From JALZVT01 sp964519335 (GTDB lineage: Bacteria > Pseudomonadota > Gammaproteobacteria > Pseudomonadales > Azotimanducaceae), in assembly GCA_964519335.1 (NCBI GenBank), contig CAZFIA010000175.1, forward strand, positions 1-7,892: DNA of 7,892 nt, written 5' to 3'. Position numbers and translations under genes: made by a program. Every line of letters begins with the position of its first letter. The first letter of the stretch is position 1. The notes below the pieces were generated by a model. The model ran no database searches. It was not told where the DNA came from and was given only the letters and a program-made list of their open reading frames with translations. This document shows positions 7,731 through 7,892 of this stretch, piece after piece.

Positions 7731-7765
7731 AGCTTACATCTGTTCAGCAGAACAGAACGTAAGCT
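7731..7765 (-). repeat. 35-nt interrupted palindrome (hairpin) in the pump leader
   Basis: On the plus strand: AGCTTAC, one base, TCTGTTC, AGCA, GAACAGA, two bases, GTAAGCT. Two perfect 7-bp arms on each side give a 14-bp stem with a small asymmetric bulge and a 4-nt loop. It lies 57-91 bases upstream of the adaptor ATG. There is no T-run directly after the stem (the nearest TTTT on the minus strand is ten bases further on, at 7720-7717), so an intrinsic terminator is unlikely. The core CTGTTCAGCAGAACAG (7740-7755) fits the CTGT-N8-ACAG spacing of gammaproteobacterial LexA boxes, although its centre is not AT-rich. It could instead be an operator for another dimeric repressor or an RNA leader structure. 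Confidence 0.7.
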
Positions 7766-7844
7766 GGTCGCCATCAATAGCACGTGAATCGCCGTTTCCG
7801 GACGAATCAGTGCTACCAAAAGTAACAACGTGCTCTAAGGTAAC

Positions 7845-7854
7845 ATAAGCTTAT
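7845..7854. repeat. Perfect 10-bp palindrome ATAAGCTTAT
   Basis: A perfect inverted repeat directly abutting the next palindrome (7855-7865), near the predicted -10 and start of transcription of the pump operon. On its own a 10-bp palindrome is weak evidence; its value lies in being one of three in a row. Confidence 0.4.
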
Positions 7855-7879
7855 TGGTCAGACCAGAATTTCGGGTCAA
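7850..7879 (-). promoter_or_regulatory. Candidate sigma-70 promoter of the efflux operon
   Basis: On the minus strand TTGACC (7879-7874, five of six matches to -35) is followed after 18 bases by AATAAG (7855-7850, four of six matches to -10). Its overlap with two palindromes supports a regulated promoter. It implies a leader of about 170 bases containing the hairpin at 7731-7765. The -10 is poor, so another start nearer the gene is possible. Confidence 0.35.
7855..7865. promoter_or_regulatory. Candidate operator TGGTCAGACCA
   Basis: A perfect 5+1+5 palindrome. With its flank it reads ATTGGTCAGACCAG, close to the TTGGTnnnACCA pattern bound by GntR/FadR-type regulators such as PdhR and LldR. 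Many TetR-family operators are also palindromic and found at this location before RND genes. It sits within the spacer and -10 edge of the candidate promoter, where a bound repressor would block transcription. Which regulator family binds is inference. Confidence 0.45.
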
Positions 7880-7888
7880 TTGATCCGA
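7871..7888. promoter_or_regulatory. Candidate operator, 18-bp near-perfect palindrome
   Basis: TCGGGTCAATTGATCCGA has eight of nine base pairs symmetrical; the single mismatch is G7875 with T7884. It overlaps the candidate -35 hexamer. GGTC/GACC elements recur in it, in the operator at 7855-7865 and in GACCAA at the window edge, so these may be several sites for one regulator. Confidence 0.45.
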
Positions 7889-7892
7889 CCAA

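Noticed and set aside
7717..7765. Hairpin read as an intrinsic terminator or attenuator
   Set aside because: The T-run on the minus strand is only four bases and lies ten bases past the stem, and no regulatory leader peptide is visible.
7598..7828. Possible 76-codon upstream frame in the pump leader running into the adaptor start
   Set aside because: It opens with TTG, has only a weak ribosome binding site, and beyond 7674 is simply the out-of-frame shadow of the adaptor. No leader-peptide features were seen.
1..7892. CRISPR arrays, tRNA/rRNA genes, insertion sequences
   Set aside because: No regularly spaced direct repeats, no tRNA-like cloverleaf or rRNA sequence, no transposase frame or terminal inverted repeats were seen.

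Overview
The window looks like chromosomal DNA of a moderately GC-rich gammaproteobacterium. A marine or environmental lineage is a guess from the style of the efflux proteins, and no marker gene confirms it. Every gene I can support lies on the minus strand. The transcriptional order runs from the right end to the left: RND periplasmic adaptor (7674-6430), RND inner-membrane permease (6433-3230), a small SnoaL/NTF2-like protein (3128-2706), and a large PEP-synthase/rifampin-phosphotransferase-like protein (2709 to the left edge, 903 codons seen, 3' end outside the window).

The adaptor and permease overlap by GTGA and form the inner-membrane and periplasmic parts of a tripartite efflux pump. 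No outer-membrane channel (TolC/OprM type) is encoded here, so the pump must borrow one or have it elsewhere. The SnoaL-like gene follows the permease after about 100 bases with no terminator or convincing promoter. It overlaps the large PEP-synthase-like gene by a second GTGA. The four genes may be one transcription unit, or two closely packed pairs.

The right end (7675-7892) is the leader and control region of the pump. It holds a strong 35-nt interrupted palindrome, which contains a CTGT-N8-ACAG core. Further upstream is a tight cluster of three palindromes around a candidate promoter, the layout expected for a repressor-controlled efflux operon. The regulator gene is not in the window.

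The most unusual observation is in the large left-hand gene. It keeps the three-part layout of PEP-utilising dikinases and rifampin phosphotransferases (ATP-grasp, middle domain, C-terminal swivelling phosphohistidine domain). However, the position of the catalytic histidine carries tyrosine (Tyr841), and several ATP-loop motifs are also altered. It is either a pseudoenzyme or an enzyme with changed chemistry, and it sits beside a SnoaL-like protein and an efflux pump.
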